Origin: Calditrichia bacterium | Lineage (GTDB): Bacteria; Calditrichota; Calditrichia; Calditrichales; J004 | Direction: 5' to 3' | Length of the DNA stretch: 33,660 bases | NCBI GenBank assembly: GCA_026991535.1 | Contig: JALXBH010000313.1 | Span: forward strand, 1-33,660 | Shown here: piece by piece, positions 24,454-32,257 of the stretch | Layout of the letters: the number at the start of each line of letters is the position of its first letter | Numbering within the stretch: the stretch's first letter is position 1 | Notes under the pieces: model-generated | What the model saw: only the letters and a program-made list of their open reading frames with translations | The model's database searches: none | Told to the model about the DNA's origin: nothing | Program-made: the position numbers and the translations under genes

Positions 24454-25639
24454 ATCCCGCACTCCGGTTTGTCGCTTCTTGTTGGTAAGGGTAAAGACGC
24501 ACACCTTCCACCACGCGGGTAATGGTTCCGCTTTTTGACGGTGTGTCAGGGTTTAGGCCCAGGTGCAGGGACTTAAAAAAGCCCAGCAGTTGGGCCACCA
24601 CAACCTGGGCGATGGCCAGAAAGCCCTCCTCAAGACGCGCGGAGCCGTCTCCGCAGACAATTTGCAAATCAACATCGATGTCCGCTCTCTCCTCTTCGGT
24701 AACCGCGATGCGGAAGATGCCTTTTTCGCTGTGATTGACGGCGTCGATGAGATCGCTCTCGTAAGGCCGCACATACTCATGGCTGGAGAGGAAAAAGACC
24801 AGCAGAGTCCGGGGAGTGACCACCGCCTTGGGGCCATGACGGAATCCCAGAAAGGAGTCAAATTTGCATATAACCGCTCCGTCGGTCAGTTCCTGAAGCT
24901 TAAGGTGGGACTCACGGGCAATGCCCGCGGCCGGGCCGGAGCCCAGAAAAACCGCGCGGTCAAAGTCCATGGCGGCGATATTTTTCAGATCTTCACGGTA
25001 GCGATCCATTATGGCGCGGGCGGCCCCGGCCAGCCGCAACACCTGTCCCGCGCATTCCCGTCCCGCCCACAGGTTCGCCAGCAAAAGGCCGCTTAGCATC
25101 ATGGCCGAAAAGCTGCCGGTCATGGCCAGGCTTTTATCATCCGCTTCCGGCGGCAACAGAAAAACATAGCTGTCATCCCGCCGGCCCCGCAGGGCCAGCT
25201 GCCCTTGTGGGTTACAGCTTATAATGAGATGGAAAACGGTATCGCACAAAGCGTCGGCCAGTTCAACCGCCTTTACGCTTTCGGGGCTGTTCCCGGAGCG
25301 GGCAAAGGAGATCATTAGGATATTCTTGCCGGAAAAATAAAATCCGGGATGGGTGACGATGTCCGTGGTTGCCACGGCACGGGTATCGATACCGCTGATT
25401 TTTTGAAACAGACCGGCCAGGGCCTCGCCGATAAAGGCCGAGGTACCGGCGCCGCATAAAAGTATCCGTGCGGGAACCGCCGACACGGATTTGTGAACAA
25501 AAGAATGCAGTTCCTCTCTGTGCCGGGTAAAAAGGCGGTAGGTCTCTTCCCACAGGGTCGGCTGGCCGGCTATTTCCACGGCGGTATGCCGCGCGCCCAT
25601 TGTTTGCAGTCTCGCTTCCTCGATGTCCAGATATTTCAT
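24443..25639 (-). CDS. agaS: AgaS-type SIS-domain galactosamine-6-phosphate deaminase/isomerase
   Basis: 398 residues (E. coli AgaS is about 384). Two SIS domains are visible: ILLCGAGTSAFIGEALAGL with MISFARSGNSPESV in the first, and VFLGSGPAAGIARESHLKLQEL (positions about 230-252) with FRHGPKAVV in the second. The C-terminal GLNPDTPSKSGTITRVVEGV is a trademark of AgaS proteins. AgaS converts galactosamine-6-phosphate to tagatose-6-phosphate and ammonia. It is the first gene of the minus-strand operon, and the duplicated GAAAGG sequence just upstream supplies its ribosome-binding site. An out-of-frame ATG at 25652, beside the first GAAAGG, could start a 129-codon shadow frame that I do not consider real. 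Confidence 0.9.
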   Translation of the reverse strand: MKYLDIEEARLQTMGARHTAVEIAGQPTLWEETYRLFTRHREELHSFVHKSVSAVPARILLCGAGTSAFIGEALAGLFQKISGIDTRAVATTDIVTHPGFYFSGKNILMISFARSGNSPESVKAVELADALCDTVFHLIISCNPQGQLALRGRRDDSYVFLLPPEADDKSLAMTGSFSAMMLSGLLLANLWAGRECAGQVLRLAGAARAIMDRYREDLKNIAAMDFDRAVFLGSGPAAGIARESHLKLQELTDGAVICKFDSFLGFRHGPKAVVTPRTLLVFFLSSHEYVRPYESDLIDAVNHSEKGIFRIAVTEEERADIDVDLQIVCGDGSARLEEGFLAIAQVVVAQLLGFFKSLHLGLNPDTPSKSGTITRVVEGVRLYPYQQEATNRSAGYGG

Positions 25640-25644
25640 GTAAA

Positions 25645-25664
25645 CCTTTCATAACCTTTCAAAG
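25645..25664. promoter_or_regulatory. Candidate AgaR-type operator: direct repeat CCTTTC with 10-bp period
   Basis: CCTTTC occurs at 25645-25650 and 25655-25660, one helical turn apart, immediately downstream of the predicted agaS promoter -10. From memory, E. coli AgaR sites are described as CTTTC direct repeats. Further CTTTC copies lie at 25730-25734 and 25819-25823. The repeat nearest the gene also serves as the ribosome-binding site (GAAAGG on the minus strand), so part of the conservation may be translational. Confidence 0.5.
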
Positions 25665-25667
25665 TAA

Positions 25668-25694
25668 ATTATATATATTTCATATCCTTGTCAA
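25668..25694 (-). promoter_or_regulatory. Probable sigma70-type promoter of the agaS operon
   Basis: On the minus strand TTGACA (25694-25689) and TATAAT (25673-25668) are both perfect consensus hexamers, 15 nt apart, which is slightly short. The expected start near 25661 leaves a leader of only about 20 nt, overlapped by the CCTTTC repeats, so a repressor bound there would block initiation. Confidence 0.55.
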
Positions 25695-25721
25695 AAAATA
25701 GTTTTAATGTGTCATTATCTT

Positions 25722-25736
25722 GCGAAATGCTTTCGC
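25722..25736. promoter_or_regulatory. Palindrome GCGAAATGCTTTCGC in the divergent promoter region
   Basis: Perfect 6-bp arms around a TGC centre, midway between agaS and the DeoR-family gene. The half TTTCGCTG recurs at 25790-25797. TTTCG-type repeats are usual in DeoR-family operators, so this is a good candidate for the site that lets one regulator control both directions. Confidence 0.5.
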
Positions 25737-25806
25737 TGTTTAGGCTGGAATAGGGGTTTGTTCTGCGGAGTCCTTTTAGGTGGCGGTATTTTCGCTGATT
25801 TTCTTT

Positions 25807-25834
25807 TTGTTCTCCCATCTTTCAAAAGTATATT
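25807..25834 (+). promoter_or_regulatory. Possible promoter of the DeoR-family gene
   Basis: TTGTTC (25807-25812), 16-nt spacer, TATATT (25829-25834). One CTTTCA lies inside the spacer (25819-25824), which would allow autorepression. A transcript start near 25841 fits the ATG at 25862 better than the GTG at 25847. Confidence 0.4.
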
Positions 25835-25861
25835 AAAACAAAGGTTGTGAAAGCTAACAGA

Positions 25862-26647
25862 ATGGCTCAGTGGAGTATGGAAAAAGAAAACACGGTGTTC
25901 AGGCGTTCAAAAATACTGGAGATGATTGAGGAAAAGGGCCGGTTAAACGTACAGGAGCTAAGCGCTTATTTTAAAGTGAGCGAGGTGACCATCCGCAATG
26001 ATCTGGGCCAGTTGGAACAAAAAGGACTGTTGATACGCACCCGCGGCGGGGCGATAAGAAATCAGCGTGTCGGGGTCGATTCCCGGCTGAGCGAAAAGGC
26101 GCGGCGTAACAGGGCGGAAAAAATGTGTATCGGCAAGAAGGCGGCCGCGCTGATCCGGGACGGGGAAACCATCATCCTCGATTCAGGGACAACCACCTTT
26201 GAGCTGGCCCGGAATTTATCCGCCTTTTCGGAGCTGACGGTGATAACCAATGCCCTGAACATCGCCATTTATCTGGCCGGATTAAAATCCATCAAAGTTA
26301 TAGTGCCGGGTGGTCTCTTGCGCGAACCCTCCCTGTCGCTGGTCGGGCCTTCCGCCGGAGAAAGCCTGCGTAATTACTACTGCGACAAGGCCTTTCTGGG
26401 GGTGGATGGTATCGATACCGCCTATGGCGTAACCACGCCGAACCTTGAGGAAGCGCACCTGAACCGGGCCATGATCCGCAACGCCCGCGAGGTTATCGTT
26501 TTGACCGACTCCAGTAAGTTTTCAAAACGCAGCTTCGCTTTTATAGCTCCCGTTACGGAAATTGATAAAATCGTTACCGATAACCGTATCCGTAAGGAAG
26601 ATATGGAACTGCTTATCTCTGCCGGGGTGGATGTGGTAACCTGTTAG
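25862..26647 (+). CDS. DeoR-family transcriptional repressor, AgaR-like
   Basis: 261 residues from ATG 25862; GTG 25847 and ATG 25877 are alternatives, none with a convincing ribosome-binding site. The N-terminal winged helix-turn-helix is clear: RRSKILEMIEEKGRLNVQEL, then FKVSEVTIRNDLGQLEQKGL and IRTRGGA. The C-terminal sugar-phosphate sensor domain (DeoRC, isomerase-like fold) shows ILDSGTTTFELARNL, VITNALNIA, VIVPGGLLREPSLSLVGP and LGVDGID. DeoR regulators of sugar operons usually bind a phosphorylated intermediate that releases them from DNA; galactosamine-6-P or tagatose-6-P would suit here (inference). It is divergent from the agaS operon across a region of CTTTC/TTTCG repeats and lies upstream of the galactokinase gene. 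Confidence 0.88.
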   Translation: MAQWSMEKENTVFRRSKILEMIEEKGRLNVQELSAYFKVSEVTIRNDLGQLEQKGLLIRTRGGAIRNQRVGVDSRLSEKARRNRAEKMCIGKKAAALIRDGETIILDSGTTTFELARNLSAFSELTVITNALNIAIYLAGLKSIKVIVPGGLLREPSLSLVGPSAGESLRNYYCDKAFLGVDGIDTAYGVTTPNLEEAHLNRAMIRNAREVIVLTDSSKFSKRSFAFIAPVTEIDKIVTDNRIRKEDMELLISAGVDVVTC

Positions 26648-26665
26648 CCTGAGCTGCCGTCAGGC
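26647..26665 (+). other. Hairpin GCCTGA-n7-TCAGGC between regulator and kinase genes
   Basis: A perfect 6-bp stem with a 7-nt loop that begins on the last base of the regulator's stop codon. No T-run follows. It may attenuate or process the message ahead of the kinase gene. Confidence 0.35.
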
Positions 26666-26694
26666 ATGGCTTTGTAAAACGATAATGGGAAAGC

Positions 26695-27981
26695 ATGGGA
26701 AAAATGAAGGAAGGTATTTCAAGACGGGTTCTGGAAAACGTATACGGCTCCCGGCGGGAAGAAGTGGAAAGGCAGCAACAGCGCTACCGGATGCTGGAGG
26801 AGTGGTTTGAAAAGTGCTTTGGCGCGGGGGAGAAAAGTTTCTTCAGTGTTCCCGGCCGCACCGAGATCGGTGGGAATCATACCGATCACAATCACGGCCG
26901 GGTGTTGGCCGCCGGCATCAATCTGGATACTATCGCCGTTGCCCGTCCCAATAAGGACAACAAGGTGATCCTCTATTCGGAGGGATATGACAGGCCCTTT
27001 GAGGTGAGTCTGGATACGCTGACGCCGCGGGCCGCGGAAGAGGGAAGCACCGCCGCCCTGATACGGGGCGTTGCGGCGCGATTGCAGGAGTGGGGCTACC
27101 GCCCGGGCGGCTTTAACGCCTGTGTGAGCAGCGAGGTGCCGGCGGGTCTGGGCTTAAGCTCCTCCGCCGCCATCGAGGTGCTGTGCGGTGCGATCCTTAG
27201 CGCGCTTTATAACCAGGGTCGCATTCCTCCCGATGTTTTGGCCCGCGCCGGGCAGTACGCGGAAAATGTTTTTTTCGGTAAGCCCTGCGGGTTGATGGAT
27301 CAGATGGCCTGCGCCACGGGCGGTATCATCGCCATAGACTTTAAGGAGCCGCAAAAGCCCCTGGTGGAAAAAATAGATTTTGATTTTGAGAGCCGTTCCT
27401 GCGCCCTGCTGATCGTCGATACCGGTGGCGGTCATGCCGATCTGACGGCGGACTACGCGGCCATCCCCGGGGAGATGAAGGCCGTGGCCGGCATGCTCGG
27501 CGGAAAGGTATGCCGGGATGTGGATGAAGCGGCCCTGTTGAAGAATCTTTCACGCCTGCGCGCCGGTCCGGGAGACCGGGCCGTGTTGCGGGCCCTGCAT
27601 TTTTTCCGGGAAAATCAGCGGGTAAGCCTGCAGGCCGAGGCCCTGAGGCAAAATGACTTTCAGCGCTTCCTGGCGCTGGTAAACGCTTCGGGCAACTCAT
27701 CCTTTAAGGCGCTGCAAAATATCTACTCAACGGAAAATGTCCGCGAACAAAGCGTAAGCCTGGCCCTGATACTGACGGAGGGTTTTATCGAAGAGCATTG
27801 TCCGGGCAGGGCGGCCTGTCGTGTGCATGGCGGAGGTTTTGCCGGTACCATTCAGCTTTTTTTACCCCGGGAATTTGTGGAGCGCTATACCGCCTACATG
27901 CATGGTTTTTGCGGCCCGGAAAAGATTGTCCCCGCCGCCATCCGCCCGTACGGAGCCATCCATCTGGGCGGGACGGACTAA
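26695..27981 (+). CDS. galK: Galactokinase-family GHMP kinase (galactose or N-acetylgalactosamine 1-kinase)
   Basis: 428 residues; ATG 26695 used, ATG 26704 possible, both with weak ribosome-binding sites. GHMP motifs are complete: the galactokinase signature in the variant PGRTEIGGNHTDHNHG (from residue 53), the ATP-binding GLGLSSSAA (about 151-159), FGKPCGLMDQMACATGG, and motif 3 in CRVHGGGFAGTIQLF. The classical signature is PGRVNxIGEHTDYNxG; the EIGGNHTDHNHG form marks a separate galactokinase branch that I know from anaerobes. The enzyme phosphorylates galactose at C1. Because the regulator just upstream seems to control amino-sugar use, GalNAc as a substrate is a fair alternative, though a 1-phosphate product would not feed AgaS directly. 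Confidence 0.82.
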   Translation: MGKMKEGISRRVLENVYGSRREEVERQQQRYRMLEEWFEKCFGAGEKSFFSVPGRTEIGGNHTDHNHGRVLAAGINLDTIAVARPNKDNKVILYSEGYDRPFEVSLDTLTPRAAEEGSTAALIRGVAARLQEWGYRPGGFNACVSSEVPAGLGLSSSAAIEVLCGAILSALYNQGRIPPDVLARAGQYAENVFFGKPCGLMDQMACATGGIIAIDFKEPQKPLVEKIDFDFESRSCALLIVDTGGGHADLTADYAAIPGEMKAVAGMLGGKVCRDVDEAALLKNLSRLRAGPGDRAVLRALHFFRENQRVSLQAEALRQNDFQRFLALVNASGNSSFKALQNIYSTENVREQSVSLALILTEGFIEEHCPGRAACRVHGGGFAGTIQLFLPREFVERYTAYMHGFCGPEKIVPAAIRPYGAIHLGGTD

Positions 27982-28110
27982 GACGCCTTAAATTCCGCCA
28001 TTTGCTACATTAATTAACCGCTTATCCCTTCCTTCTTGAATAACTGTTGGCCCGGCGCTATATAGTTGTGTCGTACGCAACCCCTTTATTCCCCAAAGAG
28101 GCACAATACA

Positions 28111-30657
28111 ATGATTAAGCATAGCACCTTTATCCGTTCAATCCAACAACATGCCGCCCTGTTAACGCTAATCGTCCTTCTTATTCCCGTTCTGTCGGCG
28201 GCACAAAGCTACACGGCGCCCATAGGTATTCCCGCGCCGGAATTCGGCATTGAAGAGAGCCATCTCATCTATCAGGATTCTCTTTATGATTTTGGCAACG
28301 GCCCCGAAGCTTACCGCGACGCGGGCAACGGCCCCTATACCCATTATGTGGACAGGCAACATGCCAATGCCACCGACAGCGACAATCCCTTTGGCACCCC
28401 GGAGAAACCGCGCCTGACCATTCCCAAAAATCTTGCCGCCGGCAGTGTGGTGGAGGTACATAACGGCCCTTATGCCTATTCCGAGAATATTCACGGTGAT
28501 ACCTATCTGCCCATCGTCAATGTAAACGGAACGGCAAAAAGGCCCGTGTTTATCCGGGGGGCGGCCGCCGATCAACGCTTTGAGATAGGCGGTGCTAATC
28601 AGGTGCTGGTGCGCGACGCCACGTATCTTATCATGGAAAATGTTTTTATAAACGGTCCATCCATAAAAGTTTATCAACCGACCGCGCACTTTGCCCTGCG
28701 TCACTCCGAGATTACGGGAGAAAGCAGCTCCGGAATTTTATTGTGGACCTATAAGCTGGACTATGTTCCGGGCACGCTAAAGGAGCATATCGTCATCTAT
28801 GACAACGATATTCACGATAACGGCGTCTATCCGGCCAGCGCCGAGACCAATACCATGGGGATAATGATAGACAACGCCACGGAAAATGTCTGGGTTGTCG
28901 ACAACAGGATTTACAATAACGGCGATGATGGCATACAGATTATTGACAGGGACTGGGTGAGTTCCATTAAGGACATAGAAGCCGACTCGCTGTACATCGG
29001 GCGTAACCTGATGCATAATGACGGGGAGAACGCCATCGACGCCAAGGGTTCGAAGAATGTTATTATTTCACAAAACGAGATATATGGCTATAAGACCCTC
29101 TATTCCTCCTCCAGCGGAGAAGCCATTCGTATCAATGATGAGGGCGCCCAGGATAATATCTGGATTCTTTATAACCGGATTTATGACAGCGAGGATGGCA
29201 TCAATCCCCAACAAGCGCTTTTCCCACCCTACATCATTGGCAATGTGATTTATAATTGTGAGATCGCTGTAAATTCAGACGCGGGGGTGGTGCTGAACAA
29301 CACCCTGTATGGCACGGAACGGGCAGTTGCCTCGGCGCGGGAAGCGGTGAACAATATCATTGTCCGGGCCAACCCGTATGTTTTTTCCGGGGTGAGCAGC
29401 GCGTCCAACAATCTCTTTTGGGATAACGGCGAGGATGAGTCCTGCGAGGATTGCCTTAAGGCCGATCCGCTTTTTGTGGATGCGGAGAACGGCGACTTCC
29501 GTTTGTATTCCGACAGCCCGGCCATCGACGCCGGTATCTCCCACCCGGCCTATCAGACCTTTATGGATAATTACGGCCTGGATATCCGCCTGGACATCGA
29601 AGGCGCGACACGCCCCCAGGGCAATTATTGGGACATTGGGCCCTATGAATATGCCGGCGACGGAAAAAAAAAGTTCTACCTGACCGTTAATGTTTTTGGC
29701 AAGGGCAGGGTAACGGTCGACCCCGACAGCGCTTCTTATTCCGCGGGCACCCTGGTGACCCTTACGGCCGTGGCCGATTCCGGAGAACAATTTTTGGAAT
29801 GGACGGGCGATACCGCTTCCACGGCCAATCCCCTGGAGATCGTTATCAATAAAAATACCACGATTTCCGCCAATTTCAGCTCTCCCGTTACCGATGAGTT
29901 TATCATTGAGCCCACGGGCCCGCAAACGGGACGTTTCTATTTTTACTGGAACGCCCTGGCCACGGCAGACAAGGTGGACGGGGTGATCGGTTTCTCGGAA
30001 AAGAGTCCTGCCGCCTACGGTGATTTAAGCTGTAAAATCGGTTTTAACAATCGGGGGTATATCACGGCCAGTAACGGCAGCAGCTATACCTCCGATCAGA
30101 CGGTGAGATACAGCGCCATGCAAAGTTTTGCCTTTAAAATGTATGTGGATATACCCGCCCAGGAATATACCGTCTGGCTGACGCCCGAGAACGGAACGGA
30201 AATCCTGCTGGCCGACCGTTACGACTTTCACCCCTCGCCGGGCGTGATAGATTCCATTAACTATCGATCGATAAAGATGGCCTTTGGCGGGCAGTGGGGC
30301 GGCGCGGAAGGCATGGTGGAGATAACCGGTTTCGATGTGGTTACATCTGTTCCCGCGGACCGGCGGGGGGAAAACCTGCCCCGGGATTTTTCCCTGAGCA
30401 GCTATCCCAATCCCTTTAACCCGGCCACGACCATTACATACAGCATACCGGAAAAGGGAGCCGTAAAGCTGGTCGTCTATGACCTGAAGGGCAGCATTAT
30501 CGCCACCCTGGTTGACGGGGTGCAAAACCCCGGCCGCCATACCGTAACCTGGAACGCGACAGGCCTGTCGGGACAATCCGTGGCCAGCGGCATATATTTC
30601 GCGGTGCTGGAAGCGGGAGGCCGGCGCATCCACAGCAAGATGATGTATCTCCGGTAG
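28111..30657 (+). CDS. Large secreted beta-helix protein with InlB-like repeat, extra beta-domain and T9SS-type C-terminus
   Basis: 848 residues from ATG 28111, supported by AAAGAGG at 28095-28101 and by the signal peptide that follows (ending LSAAQS). The TTG-led extension from 28066 has no such support. After the signal comes YTAPIGIPAPEFGIEE, matching the protein at 4593. A beta-helix fills about 70-510 (NGDDGIQII, SLYIGRNLMHNDGENAI, VIISQNEIYG) and ends SPAIDAG, YWDIGPYEY. An InlB-type beta-grasp repeat runs from 521 to about 590 (TVNVFGKGRVTVDPDSASY). An unassigned jelly-roll-like domain (about 600-745), possibly carbohydrate-binding, precedes the sorting domain at SYPNPFNPAT (Ser764). 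Substrate unknown; lies upstream of sulfatase and esterase genes. Confidence 0.8.
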   Translation: MIKHSTFIRSIQQHAALLTLIVLLIPVLSAAQSYTAPIGIPAPEFGIEESHLIYQDSLYDFGNGPEAYRDAGNGPYTHYVDRQHANATDSDNPFGTPEKPRLTIPKNLAAGSVVEVHNGPYAYSENIHGDTYLPIVNVNGTAKRPVFIRGAAADQRFEIGGANQVLVRDATYLIMENVFINGPSIKVYQPTAHFALRHSEITGESSSGILLWTYKLDYVPGTLKEHIVIYDNDIHDNGVYPASAETNTMGIMIDNATENVWVVDNRIYNNGDDGIQIIDRDWVSSIKDIEADSLYIGRNLMHNDGENAIDAKGSKNVIISQNEIYGYKTLYSSSSGEAIRINDEGAQDNIWILYNRIYDSEDGINPQQALFPPYIIGNVIYNCEIAVNSDAGVVLNNTLYGTERAVASAREAVNNIIVRANPYVFSGVSSASNNLFWDNGEDESCEDCLKADPLFVDAENGDFRLYSDSPAIDAGISHPAYQTFMDNYGLDIRLDIEGATRPQGNYWDIGPYEYAGDGKKKFYLTVNVFGKGRVTVDPDSASYSAGTLVTLTAVADSGEQFLEWTGDTASTANPLEIVINKNTTISANFSSPVTDEFIIEPTGPQTGRFYFYWNALATADKVDGVIGFSEKSPAAYGDLSCKIGFNNRGYITASNGSSYTSDQTVRYSAMQSFAFKMYVDIPAQEYTVWLTPENGTEILLADRYDFHPSPGVIDSINYRSIKMAFGGQWGGAEGMVEITGFDVVTSVPADRRGENLPRDFSLSSYPNPFNPATTITYSIPEKGAVKLVVYDLKGSIIATLVDGVQNPGRHTVTWNATGLSGQSVASGIYFAVLEAGGRRIHSKMMYLR

Positions 30658-30727
30658 GCCTGTTGAAAACGGAATAGTAATTTAATCCGGTCGTGAGTTG
30701 CCCCGGAGGAATTCGCTTGGAGTTATT

Positions 30728-32179
30728 ATGAAACGCAGAACATTTATTCAAAACACGGCCCTGGCTGCCCTCTCCCTCGCGGCGGGGGGGACGCTGTTCA
30801 ACTGCTCGGGCTCTTTGTCTTCGGGAAAAAAGCCCAATATAATCTTTATGATGGCCGATGATTTGGGTTATGGTCATCTTGGTTGTTACGGGCAGGAAAA
30901 GATAAAAACGCCGCATATTGACCGCCTGGCGCGGGAAGGCATGCGTTTTACCCAATGTTACGCCGGATCGCCGGTGTGCGCTCCTTCGCGCAGCGTGCTG
31001 ATGACCGGATTGCATGCCGGGCATACGGCCATACGCGGCAATTACGGCAGCGGGGGCACGCCTATTTATGATGAGGATGTGACCGTGGCCGAACTTCTTA
31101 AGTCTTACGGTTATGCCACCGGAGCCTTTGGCAAGTGGGGACTGGGCGACATCAACACCAGCGGCATGCCCCATAAGCAGGGCTTTGACCGTTTCTTCGG
31201 CTATCTGAACCAGGTGCATGCCCATTACTATTATCCCTGGTTCCTGTATGAAAACGATAAAAAATACCTCCTGCCCGGTAATGAGGGGGGCAAGCGCGAG
31301 CAGTACACCCCGGATGTTATTCTGGGCAAGGCGTTGGAATTTATCGACCAAAACAAGGAGCAGCCCTTCTTTTTATATCTGCCTTTTGTGCTTCCCCATG
31401 TGGAGTTGCTGGTACCGGAGGAATCCTTTCGCGAATACGAGGGAAAATTTCCCGAACCCCATCCCTGGGTTGACGAAATCGGCCATTATGCCGATCAGCC
31501 CGCGCCCCGGGCCACCCTGGCAGCGATGATCTCTCACCTGGACCGTAATGTGGGTCGCGTCATGGCGCATCTGAAAAAGCTGGGACTGGATGAAAATACG
31601 ATCGTCTTTTTTTGCAGCGATAACGGCGCCCAGAATAAAAAAGGGGCCGATTTGCATTTTTTTAAGGGGAACGGCGAGCTGCGCGGAAAAAAGGCGGAAT
31701 TGTATGAAGGGGGGATCCGGGTACCCATGATAGCGCGCTGGCCCGGTAAAATTGAGCCGGGAACCGTCAGCGACTATATCTGGGCCTTTCAGGATGTTAT
31801 GCCAACGCTTACCGCCCTGGCCGGCGCCGGGCAGCCGGAAGGCATAGACGGGACTTCCGTTGTGCCGGTCCTAACGGGCCGTGCCGAAGGCAAGGCCTCG
31901 CACAGTTTTTTATATTGGGAACTGGAAAAAGGGGACGTGCTTCATCAGGCCGTGCGCCATGGCCGGTGGAAGGGGCTGCGTAAGGGAATTTCCGCGCCGT
32001 TGGAACTTTACAATCTGGAGACGGATATCGGCGAAACCACCGATGTGGCCGAACAAAATCCCGGTATCGTGCAAAAAATGGAAGAGTATCTGAAAAATGC
32101 CCGAAGCGAACCGCGCAGCTATGAACACGGCGCGCCGACATGGTCTTACCGAAAAGAGGATACCGGCTATATTCGCTGA
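30728..32179 (+). CDS. Exported lipoprotein sulfatase (S1 family, Cys-type)
   Basis: 483 residues from ATG 30728, which has GGAG at 30719-30722. The N-terminus MKRRTFIQ is a twin-arginine motif followed by a hydrophobic stretch and a lipobox-like LFNCS, so Tat export and lipid anchoring are likely. Metal ligands are in FMMADDLGYGHLG. The sulfatase signature is VCAPSRSVLMTG, with Cys84 the residue matured to formylglycine, which requires a maturase encoded elsewhere. Further family marks are AFGKWGLGD, FCSDNGAQ and ELYNLETDIGETTDVA. The sequence resembles arylsulfatase A/GalNAc-sulfatase-type enzymes; the exact regiospecificity (galactose or GalNAc 4- or 6-sulfate) is inference. The start at 30698 is rejected as it lies upstream of the ribosome-binding site. 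Confidence 0.9.
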   Translation: MKRRTFIQNTALAALSLAAGGTLFNCSGSLSSGKKPNIIFMMADDLGYGHLGCYGQEKIKTPHIDRLAREGMRFTQCYAGSPVCAPSRSVLMTGLHAGHTAIRGNYGSGGTPIYDEDVTVAELLKSYGYATGAFGKWGLGDINTSGMPHKQGFDRFFGYLNQVHAHYYYPWFLYENDKKYLLPGNEGGKREQYTPDVILGKALEFIDQNKEQPFFLYLPFVLPHVELLVPEESFREYEGKFPEPHPWVDEIGHYADQPAPRATLAAMISHLDRNVGRVMAHLKKLGLDENTIVFFCSDNGAQNKKGADLHFFKGNGELRGKKAELYEGGIRVPMIARWPGKIEPGTVSDYIWAFQDVMPTLTALAGAGQPEGIDGTSVVPVLTGRAEGKASHSFLYWELEKGDVLHQAVRHGRWKGLRKGISAPLELYNLETDIGETTDVAEQNPGIVQKMEEYLKNARSEPRSYEHGAPTWSYRKEDTGYIR

Positions 32180-32195
32180 TCGCCATAACGTGTAA

Positions 32196-32220
32196 GGGAA
32201 ATCCCGGCGTCGGGCTTCCC
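32196..32220 (+). other. GC-rich hairpin between sulfatase and SGNH hydrolase genes
   Basis: GGGAA (32196-32200) pairs with TTCCC (32216-32220) and, inside it, CCCG (32203-32206) with CGGG (32211-32214), leaving a 4-nt loop. No T-run follows. It may reduce or stabilise message between the two genes rather than end it. Confidence 0.4.
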
Positions 32221-32257
32221 GCTGTAAAATCTTGATCTATCCGGAGCGGCAACAGCC

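Noticed and set aside
24454-24504. Longer kbaZ start at 24504
   Set aside because: The extra 17 residues do not fit the family N-terminus, and the 24453 ATG has a proper GGAG ribosome-binding site.
25263-25652. 129-codon frame starting at the ATG beside the first GAAAGG upstream of agaS
   Set aside because: Out of frame with agaS, whose product matches its family from the 25639 start; kept only as a possible leader oddity.
30497-31351. 284-codon minus-strand frame across the beta-helix 3' end and sulfatase start
   Set aside because: It is antisense to two well-supported genes and its translation has no recognisable motif.
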